A stretch of 64,000 nt of DNA from Methylorubrum rhodinum (GCF_014199935.1 NZ_JACHOP010000011.1:90092-154091), one strand, 5' to 3'. Shown: positions 8,586-17,980, counted from the first letter of the stretch. Notes: generated by a model not told the origin, from the sequence alone. A program made the numbers and translations.

Positions 8586-9701
8586 ATGTCCACCGCCCCC
8601 CGCCTCCCGGCCCCGATCCCGCTCACCGTCCTCACCGGCTTCCTCGGGGCCGGCAAGACCACCCTGCTCAACCGGTGGCTCACCGATCCGGCGCTCGCCG
8701 ACACGGTGGTGATCGTCAACGAGTTCGGCGAGATCGGGCTCGACCACCTGCTGATCGAGACGGTCGACGACGGGATGATCCTCCTCGGCGCCGGCTGCCT
8801 GTGCTGCACCGTGCGCGGCGACCTCATCAACACGCTCGAAGACCTGCTGCGAAGGCGCGACAACGGCCGGATCCATCCATTCCGCCGGGTCGTGATCGAG
8901 ACCACGGGGCTGGCCGACCCCGCCCCGATCCTACACGCGCTGATCTATCACCCCTACCTGTCGCTGCGCTTCCAGCTCCAGGGCGTCGTCACGGTGATCG
9001 ACGCGGTCAACGGCCAGAACACCCTCGACGCACACCAAGAGGCCCGGCGGCAGGCGGCGGTGGCCGACCATCTCGTGCTGACCAAATCCGACCTGCCCAG
9101 TGCGGCGCCCGAGGCGCTTGCGGCCCGGCTCGCCGCCCTCAATCCGGGCGCGTCGCTCCACGGGCCGGAGGGGCCGGCGGAGCGCCTGCTCGGCGGCCTG
9201 TTCGGGCTCGACGGCAAGGGCGAGGACGTGCGGGCGTGGCTCGGGCCGGCGCCGGAGCATGACCACGGGCACGATCATGGTCATGACCATCACGGCCATG
9301 GGCATCGTCATGCCCACGACGTGAACCGGCACGACGCCGCGATCCGCGCCTTCCACCTCACCAGTGACGTGCCGGTGCCGCGCCCGGCCTTCGAGATGTT
9401 CCTCGATCTCGTCCGCTCGGCGCACGGGCCGAAACTCCTGCGCCTGAAGGGCCTCGTGGCATTGGCCGACGATCCCGAGCGACCGGTCGTGGTGCACGGC
9501 GTGCAGCACGTCGTCCACGCGCCCACGACGCTGCCGGCCTGGCCCGACGCCGACCGGCGCTCGCGGCTGGTGATGATCGTCCACGACCTCGACCCGGACT
9601 TCGTGCGCCGGATCTGGGATGCGTTCCTGGGTAAACCCGCCATCGACACGCCGGACCGGGCGGCGCTCACGGACAATCCGCTGGCGATCCCGGGGGGCTA
9701 A
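8586..9701 (+). CDS. COG0523 / CobW-family GTP-dependent metal chaperone
   Basis: A 371-residue G3E-family P-loop GTPase. Walker A is GFLGAGKTT (18-26), the metal-binding signature is CLCC at residues 71-74 within GAGCLCCTVRGD, and VIVNEFGEIGLD precedes it. A histidine-rich loop (EHDHGHDHGHDHHGHGH region, about 222-245) and a CobW C-terminal domain follow. Members insert or deliver Zn, Co or Ni to client enzymes. No cobalamin gene or zinc-box is adjacent, so the metal cannot be assigned. ATG 8586 is chosen although the frame is open upstream through the repeat at 8401-8512. Confidence 0.88.
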   Translation: MSTAPRLPAPIPLTVLTGFLGAGKTTLLNRWLTDPALADTVVIVNEFGEIGLDHLLIETVDDGMILLGAGCLCCTVRGDLINTLEDLLRRRDNGRIHPFRRVVIETTGLADPAPILHALIYHPYLSLRFQLQGVVTVIDAVNGQNTLDAHQEARRQAAVADHLVLTKSDLPSAAPEALAARLAALNPGASLHGPEGPAERLLGGLFGLDGKGEDVRAWLGPAPEHDHGHDHGHDHHGHGHRHAHDVNRHDAAIRAFHLTSDVPVPRPAFEMFLDLVRSAHGPKLLRLKGLVALADDPERPVVVHGVQHVVHAPTTLPAWPDADRRSRLVMIVHDLDPDFVRRIWDAFLGKPAIDTPDRAALTDNPLAIPGG

Positions 9702-9756
9702 CCCAAGGGCTCTGCCCTTGACCCGCGAAAGGGATGATCCCTTTCGAAACCCGAAA

Positions 9757-10080
9757 TCATTCGTCTTCGCCGAATTTGTCGGCGAGCAGCGCCTCGATCG
9801 CGTCGAGGGCGGCTTCGGCGTCGTCGCCCAGCGCGACGACCGCGATGGTGGTGCCCTTGGCCGCGCCCAGCGTCAGCAGGCCCATGATCGAGCGGCCCCC
9901 GACCGTCTCGCCCGCACGGGTCACGGTGACGGCGGCCCCGTACCGCTCCACCGTCTGCACGAACTTGGCCGAGGCGCGGGCGTGCAGGCCGCGGCGGTTG
10001 ATGATCGGCAGGATGCGGCAGAGCCCGCCCTCCGGAATCTCGGGCTCCGGCTCGATCTCGCCGTCCACGCTCTCGCTCAT
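9757..10080 (-). CDS. ptsH: HPr-like phosphocarrier protein
   Basis: A 107-residue HPr family phosphocarrier. The active histidine is H33 in NRRGLHARASAKF, and the regulatory serine, target of HPr kinase in other bacteria, is S64 in GGRSIMGLLTL. Both sites are therefore present. The N-terminal 20 residues are an acidic Pro/Glu extension. It is the last gene of a minus-strand series chvI-chvG-hprK-EIIA-ptsH, the truncated regulatory PTS common in Hyphomicrobiales that phosphorylates regulators rather than transporting sugar. Confidence 0.92.
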   Translation of the reverse strand: MSESVDGEIEPEPEIPEGGLCRILPIINRRGLHARASAKFVQTVERYGAAVTVTRAGETVGGRSIMGLLTLGAAKGTTIAVVALGDDAEAALDAIEALLADKFGEDE

Positions 10081-10165
10081 CGGGCTTCACGCTCCTCCCG
10101 GATGGGGAGAGAGTGGTTAAGCCGGCTCTCGGGCGAAGGGAAGGCGCGGGACGGGCGGAATCGGG

Positions 10166-10567
10166 CTACTTGCCCGCAAGAACCCGCGAGGCGACGTTGA
10201 TGTACTTGCGCCCCGCCTCCTGGGCGTGGAGCACCGCGTCGCCCAGGCTCTCGGCGTCGCGCACGCTGGCGAGCTTGATCAGCATCGGCAGGTTGATCCC
10301 GGCGACCACCTCGACCTCGCCGCCGTTCATGCACGACAGCGCGAGATTCGAGGGCGTGCCGCCGAACATGTCGGTGAGCACGACCACCCCCGCGCCGGTG
10401 TTGACGCGGCAGACCGCATTCATGATGTCGCCGCGGCGCAGCTCCATGTCGTCCTCGGGGCCGATCGTGATCGTCTCGATCTGCCGCTGAGGGCCGACGA
10501 CGTGCTCCAGGGCGGCCTTGAACTCGGTCGCCAACAGGCCGTGGGTGACGAGCACCATTCCAATCAT
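10166..10567 (-). CDS. PTS EIIA component, mannose (ManX) family
   Basis: A 133-residue EIIA-Man fold protein: MIGMVLVTHGLLATEF with the phospho-accepting His at residue 9, then VVVLTDMFGGTPSNLAL. It accepts phosphate from HPr. No EIIB or EIIC is nearby, so a regulatory rather than a transport role is expected. ATG 10567 (or 10558) is preferred; the open frame upstream to 10756 lacks homology. It lies between hprK and ptsH. Confidence 0.9.
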   Translation of the reverse strand: MIGMVLVTHGLLATEFKAALEHVVGPQRQIETITIGPEDDMELRRGDIMNAVCRVNTGAGVVVLTDMFGGTPSNLALSCMNGGEVEVVAGINLPMLIKLASVRDAESLGDAVLHAQEAGRKYINVASRVLAGK

Positions 10568-10691
10568 CGAAGCGTATTCCGACGCCCTGTGAGCGGAGAC
10601 GCCATCTTGTGCAGCGCAAGGTGAAGCGCAACCCGATCGCGGCGATTTGCTCGATGCGATGCGCCACCATGCCATGATGGCAACACCCGCG

Positions 10692-11192
10692 CTACACGGA
10701 GCAGGGCCCGCCGGGCACGAGAGCGGCGGGGTGCGTCCGAACGGCCACGCTGGCATCGAGCGCCTCGCGAATCAGGTATTCCCTCGGCTGACCCGGTGCA
10801 AGGGAGAGGCGCGGCAGCTCCACCCCGAGGAGACGCTCGGTCGCGGGCCGCTCCGCCGGCAGGCGCTCGGCCGTTTCGATGAGATCGACCACGAGGCGCA
10901 GGACCGTCGCCTCCGCATGGGCCACGAGCCGCCGGAGGCCGTGGCCGCGGATCTCGATCAGCCCCATGAGCGTCGGATGCGGCCGGGCGACGAGGCGTCC
11001 GTGATGGGCCTCCAGCCGGATGCGGTCGTCGCCGACGAGGCGGGCGTGGCGACCCTCCAGCCCGGCGCGGTCGAGCAGCGCGAGGCACAGCGAGGATTTC
11101 CCCGAGCCCGGCGGCCCCCGCACCAGGACGCCAGCCTCGCCGAGGAGGACGCAGCTCGCATGGACGGTGGTCGATGCGCCGTCGTCGCTCAC
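10692..11192 (-). CDS. hprK: HPr kinase/phosphorylase, short form
   Basis: Phosphorylates HPr on its regulatory serine. The 166-residue product is the short alphaproteobacterial version, lacking the N-terminal domain of the Firmicutes enzyme. The Walker A motif is GPPGSGKSSL (26-35); LVGDDRIRLE and LMGLIEIRGHGL are the conserved segments after it. It starts at GTG 11192, overlapping the chvG stop as GTGA, so translation is coupled to the sensor kinase. Confidence 0.92.
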   Translation of the reverse strand: MSDDGASTTVHASCVLLGEAGVLVRGPPGSGKSSLCLALLDRAGLEGRHARLVGDDRIRLEAHHGRLVARPHPTLMGLIEIRGHGLRRLVAHAEATVLRLVVDLIETAERLPAERPATERLLGVELPRLSLAPGQPREYLIREALDASVAVRTHPAALVPGGPCSV

Positions 11193-13057
11193 GCCGCGAG
11201 GTCGTCGCCGAAGCGGTCGGCGCGGGGCGCCACCGGCAGGCGCACGGTGAAGCGGGCGCCGCGCACGGTCGGATGGCCCTCCTCGTCGGCGGGGCCGGGG
11301 CGGTTCTCGGCCCGGATCGTGCCGTGATGCGCCTGGATGATCTGGCGCGAGATCGACAGGCCGAGCCCGGAATTCTGCCCGAACCCCTGCTCGGGCCGGT
11401 CGGTGTAGAAGCGCTCGAAGATGCGCTCCAGGGCGTGCTCGGGGATGCCCGGCCCCTCGTCCTCGACGATGAACTCGACCTCGGTCTTGAGACGCCGCAG
11501 GGCGACGCGCACCTGGGCGCCGGGCGGCGAGAACGAGCGGGCGTTGTCGAGCAGGTTGTTGACCACCTGACCGAGCCGGCTGTCGTGGCCGATGATGCGG
11601 AACGGGTCCTCCACGTCGCCCGGCGGGCGCTCGATGTCGAACCGGATCAGCGCCGCCTTGGCGCGCCGCCGCTCGTTGGCGACCGAGGTCACGGTGGTGA
11701 GCAGCTTGCCGAGATCGACGCGCCGCGCCTCGGCGCGGGCGAGTTCGGCGTCGAGGCGCGAGGCGTCGGCGATGTCGGAGATCAGCCGGTCGAGGCGCTT
11801 CACGTCGTGCTGGATGATCTGCATCAGCCGCCCGCGCGACTCGTCGGTCTTGGCGAGCGGCAGGGTCTCGACCGCGCTGCGCAGGCTGGTCAGCGGGTTC
11901 TTCAGCTCGTGGCTGACGTCGGCGGCAAAACTCTCGATGGCGTCGAGCCGGCGGTAGAGCGCCTGGGTCATGTCGCGCAGCGCGCCCGAGAGATGGCCGA
12001 TCTCGTCGGTGCGGTTGGTGAAGTCGGGAATCTCCTGCCGCGACTTGATGCCCCGGCGCACCCGCTCGGCGGCGTCGGCCAGACGCCGGACCGGGCCGGC
12101 GATGGCGCCCGCGAGCAGGATCGACAGCACCAGCATGACGGCGGCGGCGACGAGGAAGACCTGCAGCAGGCCGAACCGCTCGGAGGCGATGACCCGGTCG
12201 ATGTCGCCCCCTTGCGTCGAGACCATCAGGACGCCGCGCACCGATCCCGCGCGCTGGATCGGCACGGCGACCGAGACGATGGTCTCGCCGCGCTCGTTGC
12301 GCCGGGCGATGGTGCCGCGCGCGCCCGCGAGCGCCGCCTGGACCTCGCGGAAGCCGCGCCCGTCCTGCGGGCCGGCGTCCTGGCCGACATCCCCTTGGCT
12401 CGACCGCTCGCTGACCACGAGGCCGAGGATGCGGGTGCCGACGAAGTCCCAGATCCGCTCCAGCACGTTGGGCTTCGGCGGACGCACGGCATTGTCCGGA
12501 CGGCCGATCTCGCCGCGGGGAAACAGCGAGCGGGTGTCGAACAGGAGGCTGCCCTCGCGGTCGTAGACGCGGGCGCGGTTGCCGGTCGGCGTCACGAGGC
12601 GTCGCAGAAGCGGCGCGACTTTTTCCGGATTGAGCGAGAAGGCGAGCGAAGACGGGTCGTCGTCGATGTCCTTGCCCTCGCCGGCCTGCTGCTGCAGCAG
12701 CTTGTCGGGATCGACCCGGATCGTGTCGGTGTCGACCGAGGCCTGGGCCGCGATGGCGCCCGCGATGATGTCGCCCTGGATCAGCAGGCTCTGCACGCGG
12801 GCCTGGATCAGCCCCTGGCGGAACTGGTTCAGGTAGAGGAAGCCGAACAGCAGGACGATCAGCCCGACGAGGTTGAGCACCACGATGCGGCGCGTCAGGC
12901 TGGAAGAGGCGCGCTGGCCCACCGCGTTCCACAGGTCGCGCGGCCAGGTTAGGGGCGGGCGCGCGATGGATTCGAGCAGCCGCGCCAAGGCGCCACGGAC
13001 GCCGCCGCGGCGGGCGCCGTCCTTCGGGTCGGGAGAGGGGAACAGGGGGGCGAGCAT
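11189..13057 (-). CDS. chvG: Sensor histidine kinase ChvG (ExoS-type)
   Basis: Inner-membrane sensor kinase of the ChvG/ChvI acid and envelope stress system. The 622-residue product has a cytoplasmic N-terminus, TM1 about 57-77, a periplasmic sensor region of some 220 residues, TM2 about 298-320, a HAMP segment, the phospho-accepting histidine H383 in SHELKNPLTSLRS, and ATP-binding boxes NNLLDNARSFS, DEGPGIP and GLGLSISRQIIQAHHG. ATG 13057 lies 32 bp after the chvI stop. The open frame upstream overlaps chvI and is not coding. Confidence 0.94.
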   Translation of the reverse strand: MLAPLFPSPDPKDGARRGGVRGALARLLESIARPPLTWPRDLWNAVGQRASSSLTRRIVVLNLVGLIVLLFGFLYLNQFRQGLIQARVQSLLIQGDIIAGAIAAQASVDTDTIRVDPDKLLQQQAGEGKDIDDDPSSLAFSLNPEKVAPLLRRLVTPTGNRARVYDREGSLLFDTRSLFPRGEIGRPDNAVRPPKPNVLERIWDFVGTRILGLVVSERSSQGDVGQDAGPQDGRGFREVQAALAGARGTIARRNERGETIVSVAVPIQRAGSVRGVLMVSTQGGDIDRVIASERFGLLQVFLVAAAVMLVLSILLAGAIAGPVRRLADAAERVRRGIKSRQEIPDFTNRTDEIGHLSGALRDMTQALYRRLDAIESFAADVSHELKNPLTSLRSAVETLPLAKTDESRGRLMQIIQHDVKRLDRLISDIADASRLDAELARAEARRVDLGKLLTTVTSVANERRRAKAALIRFDIERPPGDVEDPFRIIGHDSRLGQVVNNLLDNARSFSPPGAQVRVALRRLKTEVEFIVEDEGPGIPEHALERIFERFYTDRPEQGFGQNSGLGLSISRQIIQAHHGTIRAENRPGPADEEGHPTVRGARFTVRLPVAPRADRFGDDLAA

Positions 13058-13089
13058 CCGCGGATCGGCCTTCGGGCTGGTGCGGAGTC

Positions 13090-13806
13090 TCAACCTTCCT
13101 TGAAGCGGTAGCCGACGCCGTAGAGCGTCTCGATCATGTCGAAGCTCTGGTCGGTCACCTTGAACTTCTTGCGCAGCCGCTTGATGTGGCTGTCGATGGT
13201 GCGGTCGTCGACATAGACCTGATCGTCGTAGGCCGCGTCCATCAGGGCGTTGCGGCTCTTCACGACGCCGGGGCGCTGGGCCAGCGCCTGGAGGATCAGG
13301 AACTCGGTGACGGTCAGCGTCACCGGCTCGCCCTTCCACGTGCAGGTGTGGCGCTCGGGGTCCATCATCAGCTGGCCGCGCTCCAGCGAGCGGGCGGCGG
13401 CGTCCGCCTCGCTGCGCGCCGCCCCGCCCGGCGTGGCGTCCTTCGGGGCGAAGCGGCGCAGCACCGCCTTGACCCGCTCGACCAGCAGGCGCTGCGAGAA
13501 CGGCTTATGGATGAAGTCGTCCGCGCCCATCTTCAGGCCGAACAACTCGTCGATCTCCTCGTCCTTCGAGGTGAGGAAGATCACCGGAAGGTCTGATTTC
13601 TGCCGCAGGCGCCTGAGAAGCTCCATCCCGTCCATGCGCGGCATCTTGATGTCGAAGATCGCGAGATCGGGCGGGGAATGGCGCAGGCCGTCGAGCGCCG
13701 AGGCGCCGTCGGTATAGGTCTGGATGCGATACCCCTCGGTCTCCAGCGCGATCGAGACGGAGGTCAGGATGTTGCGGTCGTCGTCGACGAGGGCGATGGT
13801 CGGCAT
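13090..13806 (-). CDS. chvI: Response regulator ChvI, OmpR family
   Basis: The 238-residue partner of ChvG. The receiver domain has acidic residues VDDD (7-10), the phospho-acceptor D52 in [10 protein letters not shown] and K104 in FLTSKDE. An OmpR-type winged helix follows, with [19 protein letters not shown] and the conserved end [13 protein letters not shown]. It is the first gene of the chvI-chvG-hprK-EIIA-ptsH series; a divergent promoter region with the HugZ-type gene lies upstream. Confidence 0.95.
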   Translation of the reverse strand: MPTIALVDDDRNILTSVSIALETEGYRIQTYTDGASALDGLRHSPPDLAIFDIKMPRMDGMELLRRLRQKSDLPVIFLTSKDEEIDELFGLKMGADDFIHKPFSQRLLVERVKAVLRRFAPKDATPGGAARSEADAAARSLERGQLMMDPERHTCTWKGEPVTLTVTEFLILQALAQRPGVVKSRNALMDAAYDDQVYVDDRTIDSHIKRLRKKFKVTDQSFDMIETLYGVGYRFKEG

Positions 13807-14128
13807 GCAGAATTCCTGACTGGACGGCGCGGCGCCGCTCTCCCGAAGGATCGCGTCGGCGCGGCCTGCACCCGCCGCCGGGGCGGTGACGACGCCCCGC
13901 GGTGGGTCTCGTCCTTTACGACCATCGTTCGAAAAAAGCGAGCGGCTGTCTAAGCTTGGCCGTAACAGGCCGGTTCATCCGCCCGCCTCGTCCGGCAGGA
14001 TGCCGCACCCGATGGGCCGCCTCCCGCCCTCGTGCGGGGCGACGGCTGCGGGCTATGCTCGGGCCCGAACTGGGGCCGACAATCCTCGGCGTCCGAGACG
14101 ATCTTTGTCGTCCGAGAGGGAGTTTTTC
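13807..14128. other. Divergent intergenic region
   Basis: This 322-bp gap holds the promoters of chvI (leftward) and the HugZ-like gene (rightward). No gene, repeat or clear operator was recognised. The plus frame that is open here is an upstream extension without family homology. Confidence 0.5.
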
Positions 14129-14914
14129 ATGAACGACGACGCGACGCCGCCGATTCCAGAGCGGCGCGGCCCGGCCGAGCCGTTGCCCGCGGCGCAGGCG
14201 CCCTTCGACGCGATCGGGCTGGCCCGCCAACTCCTGCGCGGCGTGCGCGCGGGTGCGCTCGCCACGATCGATTCGGGCGACGGCACCCCCTTCGCCTCGC
14301 TCGTCACCATCGCGACCGACCACGACGGCACGCCCCTGATGCTGATGTCGCGGCTCTCGGCGCATACGCGCAACCTCGACCGGGACCCGCGCTGCTCGCT
14401 GCTGTTCTCCGTCGGCGGCAAGGGCGACCCGCTGGCCCATCCGCGCCTGACGGTGACGGGCCGCGCCGCCCGCACCGACGAGCCGCGTATCCGCGAGCGG
14501 TTTCTCGCCCGCCATCCGAAGGCCAAGCTCTACGCCGACTTCCCCGATTTCGGCTTCTTCGCCCTCGACCCTTCGGCGGGCCATCTCAACGGGGGCTTCG
14601 CCAAGGCCGCGACGCTGACGCGCGACGACCTCCTCCTCGACCTGACCGGCGCTGAAGCCGTGACCGCGGGCGAGCGCGGCGCGGTCGATCACATGAACGA
14701 GGACCATACGGACGCCCTCGCCCTCTACGCGGCTTCCGTCGGCGAGGCCGGCACCGGCTGGCGGCTGACCGGGCTCGACCCGGAGGGGCTCGACCTGCTG
14801 GCGGGCGACCGCACCGCCCGCGTCCCCTATCCCGAGCCGGTGCGCGACATGGGCTCACTTCGCAAGGCTCTGGTCGCGATGGCGAACGCGGCGCGGGCCG
14901 GCGCATCGTCCTGA
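14129..14914 (+). CDS. HugZ-like pyridoxamine-5'-phosphate oxidase fold protein with DUF2470
   Basis: A 261-residue protein with an N-terminal split-barrel flavin-type domain (ALATIDSGDGTPFASLVTIA, then LSAHTRNLDRDPRCSLLF) and a C-terminal DUF2470 domain containing DHMNEDHTDALALYA. This architecture occurs in HugZ haem oxygenases and in related proteins of unknown substrate. GAGAGGGAG precedes ATG 14129. Haem degradation is possible but not shown by sequence alone, and no haem uptake genes are adjacent. Confidence 0.82.
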   Translation: MNDDATPPIPERRGPAEPLPAAQAPFDAIGLARQLLRGVRAGALATIDSGDGTPFASLVTIATDHDGTPLMLMSRLSAHTRNLDRDPRCSLLFSVGGKGDPLAHPRLTVTGRAARTDEPRIRERFLARHPKAKLYADFPDFGFFALDPSAGHLNGGFAKAATLTRDDLLLDLTGAEAVTAGERGAVDHMNEDHTDALALYAASVGEAGTGWRLTGLDPEGLDLLAGDRTARVPYPEPVRDMGSLRKALVAMANAARAGASS

Positions 14915-14940
14915 GTTCTCAGGTCGATGCGCCGGGTTCT

Positions 14941-14992
14941 TGTGCCGCATCGGCTTTTTCCGAAAGCCGGCGGCCGCCCTTCGGGCCGATGC
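14941..14992. repeat. Short hairpin repeat, family R3, copy 1
   Basis: GCATCGGCTTTTTCCGAAAG and CTTCGGGCCGATGC form a compound hairpin 26 bp after a stop codon. Similar units follow rlmJ (25416-25468, inverted) and gshB (42511-42554). The constant position just after stops suggests a role in 3'-end formation. Confidence 0.75.
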
Positions 14993-14999
14993 TCGGAGG

Positions 15000-15692
15000 C
15001 TACCGGCTCCTGAGGATCAGCCGGTCGCCGCGCACCTCATAGGAGGGCAGGCGCGTCAGAAAGCTCTGGCCGAGCAGGTTGCCGGTGAGCGCGCCGGGCC
15101 GGCTCACCACCGCATCGACGTTGCGCTCGGTGATCGGCCCGACCCGGACCGAGTCGAGCCGGATCGGTGCGGTCATCGCGATGCCGTTGGCGGTGGAGAC
15201 GCGCAGGTTGAATTCGCTCTCCGCCGGGCGGATGCCGAGCGCGGCGGCGTTCTCGGCGGTCAGCACCACGCTGCTCGCCCCCGTGTCGAAGGCGAAGCGC
15301 TGCTCGGCGCGGCCGTTCACCTCGGCAAGGACCGAAAAGTCGCCGTCGGCGCGGCGGGTGATCGTCACCTCGCCGCCGGGGCCGACCACGGCGGTGCCGG
15401 GGCGCAGCGCCCCGATCAGGTTCGCGCCCACCCGCTGCGCGTCGTCGCGATAGGCATAGGCTCCGACCGCCAGCGCCCCGAGTCCGAGCCAGATCAAGGC
15501 CGCCCGAAGGGTGTCGCCCGGCATCGCCAGCGCATGGCGCCAACGCCCGGCGGTGAGGAGCAGCAGCAGCGCCGAGAGCGAGACGAGGCCGGCGAGCTGA
15601 TCGGATTCGAGCCCCATCACGGGGCCGCCGTCGTGGTTGGCGATCAGGACGACGAGGCCGATGCCGAGGATCGCGAGCCCGACCCACATCAT
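15000..15692 (-). CDS. Membrane-anchored retropepsin-like aspartic protease (TIGR02281 type)
   Basis: A 230-residue protein. N-terminal hydrophobic segments at about 2-20, 30-50 and 65-83 anchor it in the inner membrane. A clan AA aspartic protease domain follows, with the catalytic motif FDTGASSVVLTAENA and the later hydrophobic-Gly strand NLLGQSFLTRL. Single-motif proteases of this type act as dimers, presumably in the periplasm; substrates are unknown. ATG 15692 overlaps the stop of the DUF1289 gene as ATGA, so the two are translationally coupled. Confidence 0.82.
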   Translation of the reverse strand: MMWVGLAILGIGLVVLIANHDGGPVMGLESDQLAGLVSLSALLLLLTAGRWRHALAMPGDTLRAALIWLGLGALAVGAYAYRDDAQRVGANLIGALRPGTAVVGPGGEVTITRRADGDFSVLAEVNGRAEQRFAFDTGASSVVLTAENAAALGIRPAESEFNLRVSTANGIAMTAPIRLDSVRVGPITERNVDAVVSRPGALTGNLLGQSFLTRLPSYEVRGDRLILRSR

Positions 15693-15901
15693 CGCGTGAG
15701 CGCCCCACGGCCCGGATAGGCCTTGGCGAGCCGCTCGGGAAGCGTCGCCATGATGGCCTGCCGCCGCGGCTCCGGAAGCGAGCCCCACAGCCCGATCTCG
15801 TCACGAGTGCGCCCGCAGCCCTCGCACAGCCCGGTGCGCGCATCGAGCACGCAGACCTTGGTGCAGGGGGAGGACGGTTTTTGGATAGGCTGGGCGGTCA
15901 T
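15689..15901 (-). CDS. DUF1289 cysteine-motif protein
   Basis: A 70-residue protein, MTAQPIQKPSSPCTKVCVLD, with the DUF1289 cysteine pattern PCTKVC...GLCEGCGRTRDE and a conserved basic helix RRQAIMATLPERL. The four cysteines suggest metal binding (inference). It lies between cobS and the aspartic protease gene on the same strand, 41 bp after the cobS stop, and overlaps the protease start. Confidence 0.85.
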   Translation of the reverse strand: MTAQPIQKPSSPCTKVCVLDARTGLCEGCGRTRDEIGLWGSLPEPRRQAIMATLPERLAKAYPGRGALTR

Positions 15902-15942
15902 GGCCCTGGCAGATGGGGCGGAGCGGCCTCGCGAATCAAGGC

Positions 15943-16770
15943 CTACGCCGTCGTCGCCACCAGCGCGAGCAGCACCGCGATCTCGCCGAGTTGCTGGCAG
16001 GCGCCGACCACGTCGCCGGTCTGGCCGCCGATTTTCTGCTGCGCCAAGGCCGAGAGCGCGAAGGCGACGGAGGGCGCCAGGACGAGGCCGAGGGCGAGGC
16101 CGAGCGGCGGCAGGCCGAAGCCCGCCCCGATCAGCGCGAGAGCGAGGCAGAGGCCGGCGACGACGAGAAGCGTCGTCCGGTCCGGGCGGCCGACCGCGGC
16201 GCCCGCGCCGCCGGGGCGGGCGGGGCCGAGCCACGCGATCGGGATCAGGGCCGCGCTGCGCGAGACGGAGGCCGCGTAGAGGAGCGCCAAAGCCGCGAGC
16301 GCGCCGGAGCGGTCGAGGAGGGTGGCGAGCGTCGCCGCCCGCAGCGCCAGCCCGAGAAACAGGGCGGTGCCGCCGAAGGCGCCGATGCGGCTGTCGCGCA
16401 TGATCTCCAGGCTGCGCTCGGCGCTCCGCCCGCCGCCGAAGCCGTCGGCGACGTCGGCGAGACCGTCCTCGTGCATCGCCCCGGTGACGAGGGCGAGCGC
16501 GGCGAGCGCCAGGGCCGCGGCCACGAACGGCCCGAGCCGGATCTCCCAGGCCAGGACCAGCACGAGGGCGGCGGGCAGGGCCAGCAGCAGCGCGGCGAGG
16601 GGAAGCATCCGCGGCACGGTGCGGAAATCCGGCACGCCGTAGGGCTCCGGTTCGTCGGGCAGGGCCGGGATCGGCAGGCGGGTGAAGAAGCGCAGGCAGG
16701 CGGCGAGATCGTAGACGAAGTCGGCGCCGGGAAAGGGCGGGCCGGGATCGCTGGCTCTGCGCTCCACCAT
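15943..16770 (-). CDS. cobS: Adenosylcobinamide-GDP ribazoletransferase
   Basis: Joins adenosylcobinamide-GDP to alpha-ribazole in the last step of cobalamin assembly; an integral inner-membrane enzyme. The 275-residue product has FTRLPIP near the N-terminus, the metal-binding signature [24 protein letters not shown] and the late motif [18 protein letters not shown], with several hydrophobic helices. ATG 16770 is preferred over an open extension to 16833. It is divergent from cobT, whose product supplies the alpha-ribazole phosphate. Confidence 0.94.
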   Translation of the reverse strand: MVERRASDPGPPFPGADFVYDLAACLRFFTRLPIPALPDEPEPYGVPDFRTVPRMLPLAALLLALPAALVLVLAWEIRLGPFVAAALALAALALVTGAMHEDGLADVADGFGGGRSAERSLEIMRDSRIGAFGGTALFLGLALRAATLATLLDRSGALAALALLYAASVSRSAALIPIAWLGPARPGGAGAAVGRPDRTTLLVVAGLCLALALIGAGFGLPPLGLALGLVLAPSVAFALSALAQQKIGGQTGDVVGACQQLGEIAVLLALVATTA

Positions 16771-16945
16771 GCCGGCTCCCTTCGATCGGGCGTCCGCCGC
16801 CGGGACGCCGAGCCGCCTGTACCGCGGACCCACGCGCTTCTATAGCCCTGGCGAGCCCCCGCCCGCTACGCGTCCCGGCCCGCCTGTCCGCCGCATTTTT
16901 CGGCAGGCGGCGCCCGTCACGAAGAATTTTTCGAGAGGTCCCGCG

Positions 16946-17968
16946 ATGACCGAGCCCGCCGCGCCGTTCGCCGACATCCGCCGCCTGATCGCCGACATGC
17001 CCGGCCCCGACGCCGACGCCGTCGCGATGGTCCGCGCCCGCGACGCGACGCTGACCAAGCCGCCGGGCGCCCTCGGGCGGCTGGAGACCCTCGTGGAATG
17101 GCTCGCCGCGTGGCAGGGCAAGGGCAAGCCGAGCCTCGACCGGCCGCTGGTCTGCGTGTTCGCCGGCAGCCACGGGGTGGCGGCGCGCGGCGTCTCGGCC
17201 TTCCCGGCGGAGGTCAACCGGCAGATGCTCGACAACTTCGCCGCCGGCGGCGCGGCGATCAACCAGCTCTGCGCCGCCTACGGCCTCGGCTTCCGGGTGT
17301 TCGACCTCGCCGTCGACCTGCCGACCGGCGACATCTGCGAGGGCCCGGCGCTCGACGAGAAGGGGTGCGTGGCCACCATGGCCTTCGGCATGGAGGCGGT
17401 GGCCGCCGGCACCGACGGGCTCGCCATCGGCGAGATGGGCATCGGCAACACCACGGTGGCGGCGGCGATCTACGCCGCGCTCTACGGGGGCGATGCGGCC
17501 CACTGGGTCGGGCGCGGCACGGGGGTGGACGAAGGTGGGCTCAGTCGCAAGGCGGAGGCGGTGCGGCTCGCGCTCGCGACCCATGCCGGCCATCTCGACG
17601 ATCCGCTGCAGGTGCTGGCCCGCCTCGGCGGCCGCGAGATCGCCGCCATGGCCGGCGCGATCCTCGCCGCGCGCCTCCAGCGGGTGCCGGTGGTGCTCGA
17701 CGGCTACGTCGCGACCGCCGCGGCGGCCGTGCTGCACGCCCTCGACTCGTCCTCCCTGGACCATTGCGTGGCCGGCCACCTCTCGGCGGAAGGCGCGCAT
17801 GCGGAGGTGCTGGAACGGCTGGGGCTCACCCCGCTGCTCTCGCTCGGCATGCGGCTCGGCGAGGCCTCCGGCGCGGCGCTGGCGATGGGCCTGCTCAAGG
17901 GCGCGCTCGCCTGCCACCGCGACATGGCGACGTTCGCGCAGGCGGGGGTGTCGGGCAAGGCGGACTGA
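16946..17968 (+). CDS. cobT: Nicotinate-nucleotide:dimethylbenzimidazole phosphoribosyltransferase
   Basis: Makes alpha-ribazole 5'-phosphate, the lower ligand of cobalamin. The 340-residue product has the family segments TKPPGALGRLE, FAGSHGVAARGVSAFPAEV, IGEMGIGNTTVAAA, RGTGVDEGG and the C-terminal LGMRLGEASGAALAM, whose Glu is the catalytic base in this family. ATG 16946 follows GAGAGG; the open frame upstream to 16769 lies in the divergent promoter region. No B12 riboswitch box was seen in the 175-bp cobS-cobT gap. Confidence 0.95.
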   Translation: MTEPAAPFADIRRLIADMPGPDADAVAMVRARDATLTKPPGALGRLETLVEWLAAWQGKGKPSLDRPLVCVFAGSHGVAARGVSAFPAEVNRQMLDNFAAGGAAINQLCAAYGLGFRVFDLAVDLPTGDICEGPALDEKGCVATMAFGMEAVAAGTDGLAIGEMGIGNTTVAAAIYAALYGGDAAHWVGRGTGVDEGGLSRKAEAVRLALATHAGHLDDPLQVLARLGGREIAAMAGAILAARLQRVPVVLDGYVATAAAAVLHALDSSSLDHCVAGHLSAEGAHAEVLERLGLTPLLSLGMRLGEASGAALAMGLLKGALACHRDMATFAQAGVSGKAD

Positions 17969-17980
17969 GAATCGGCCGTC

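Noticed and set aside
10692..12932. HprK fused to a long N-terminal region
   Set aside because: The upstream part is out of frame with chvG and Arg/Ala-rich; the GTGA overlap shows that hprK starts at 11192.
11174..12952. Long plus-strand frame opposite chvG
   Set aside because: A GC-rich antisense shadow: the product is Arg/Ala/Gly-rich without domains, while the minus strand encodes a complete ChvG kinase.
16771..16945. Cobalamin riboswitch between cobS and cobT
   Set aside because: The divergent gap is only 175 bp and shows no B12-box-like conserved core that I can recognise.
15689..17917. 742-codon minus frame
   Set aside because: Only its last 70 codons (the DUF1289 protein) are real; the rest is antisense to cobT and out of frame with cobS.
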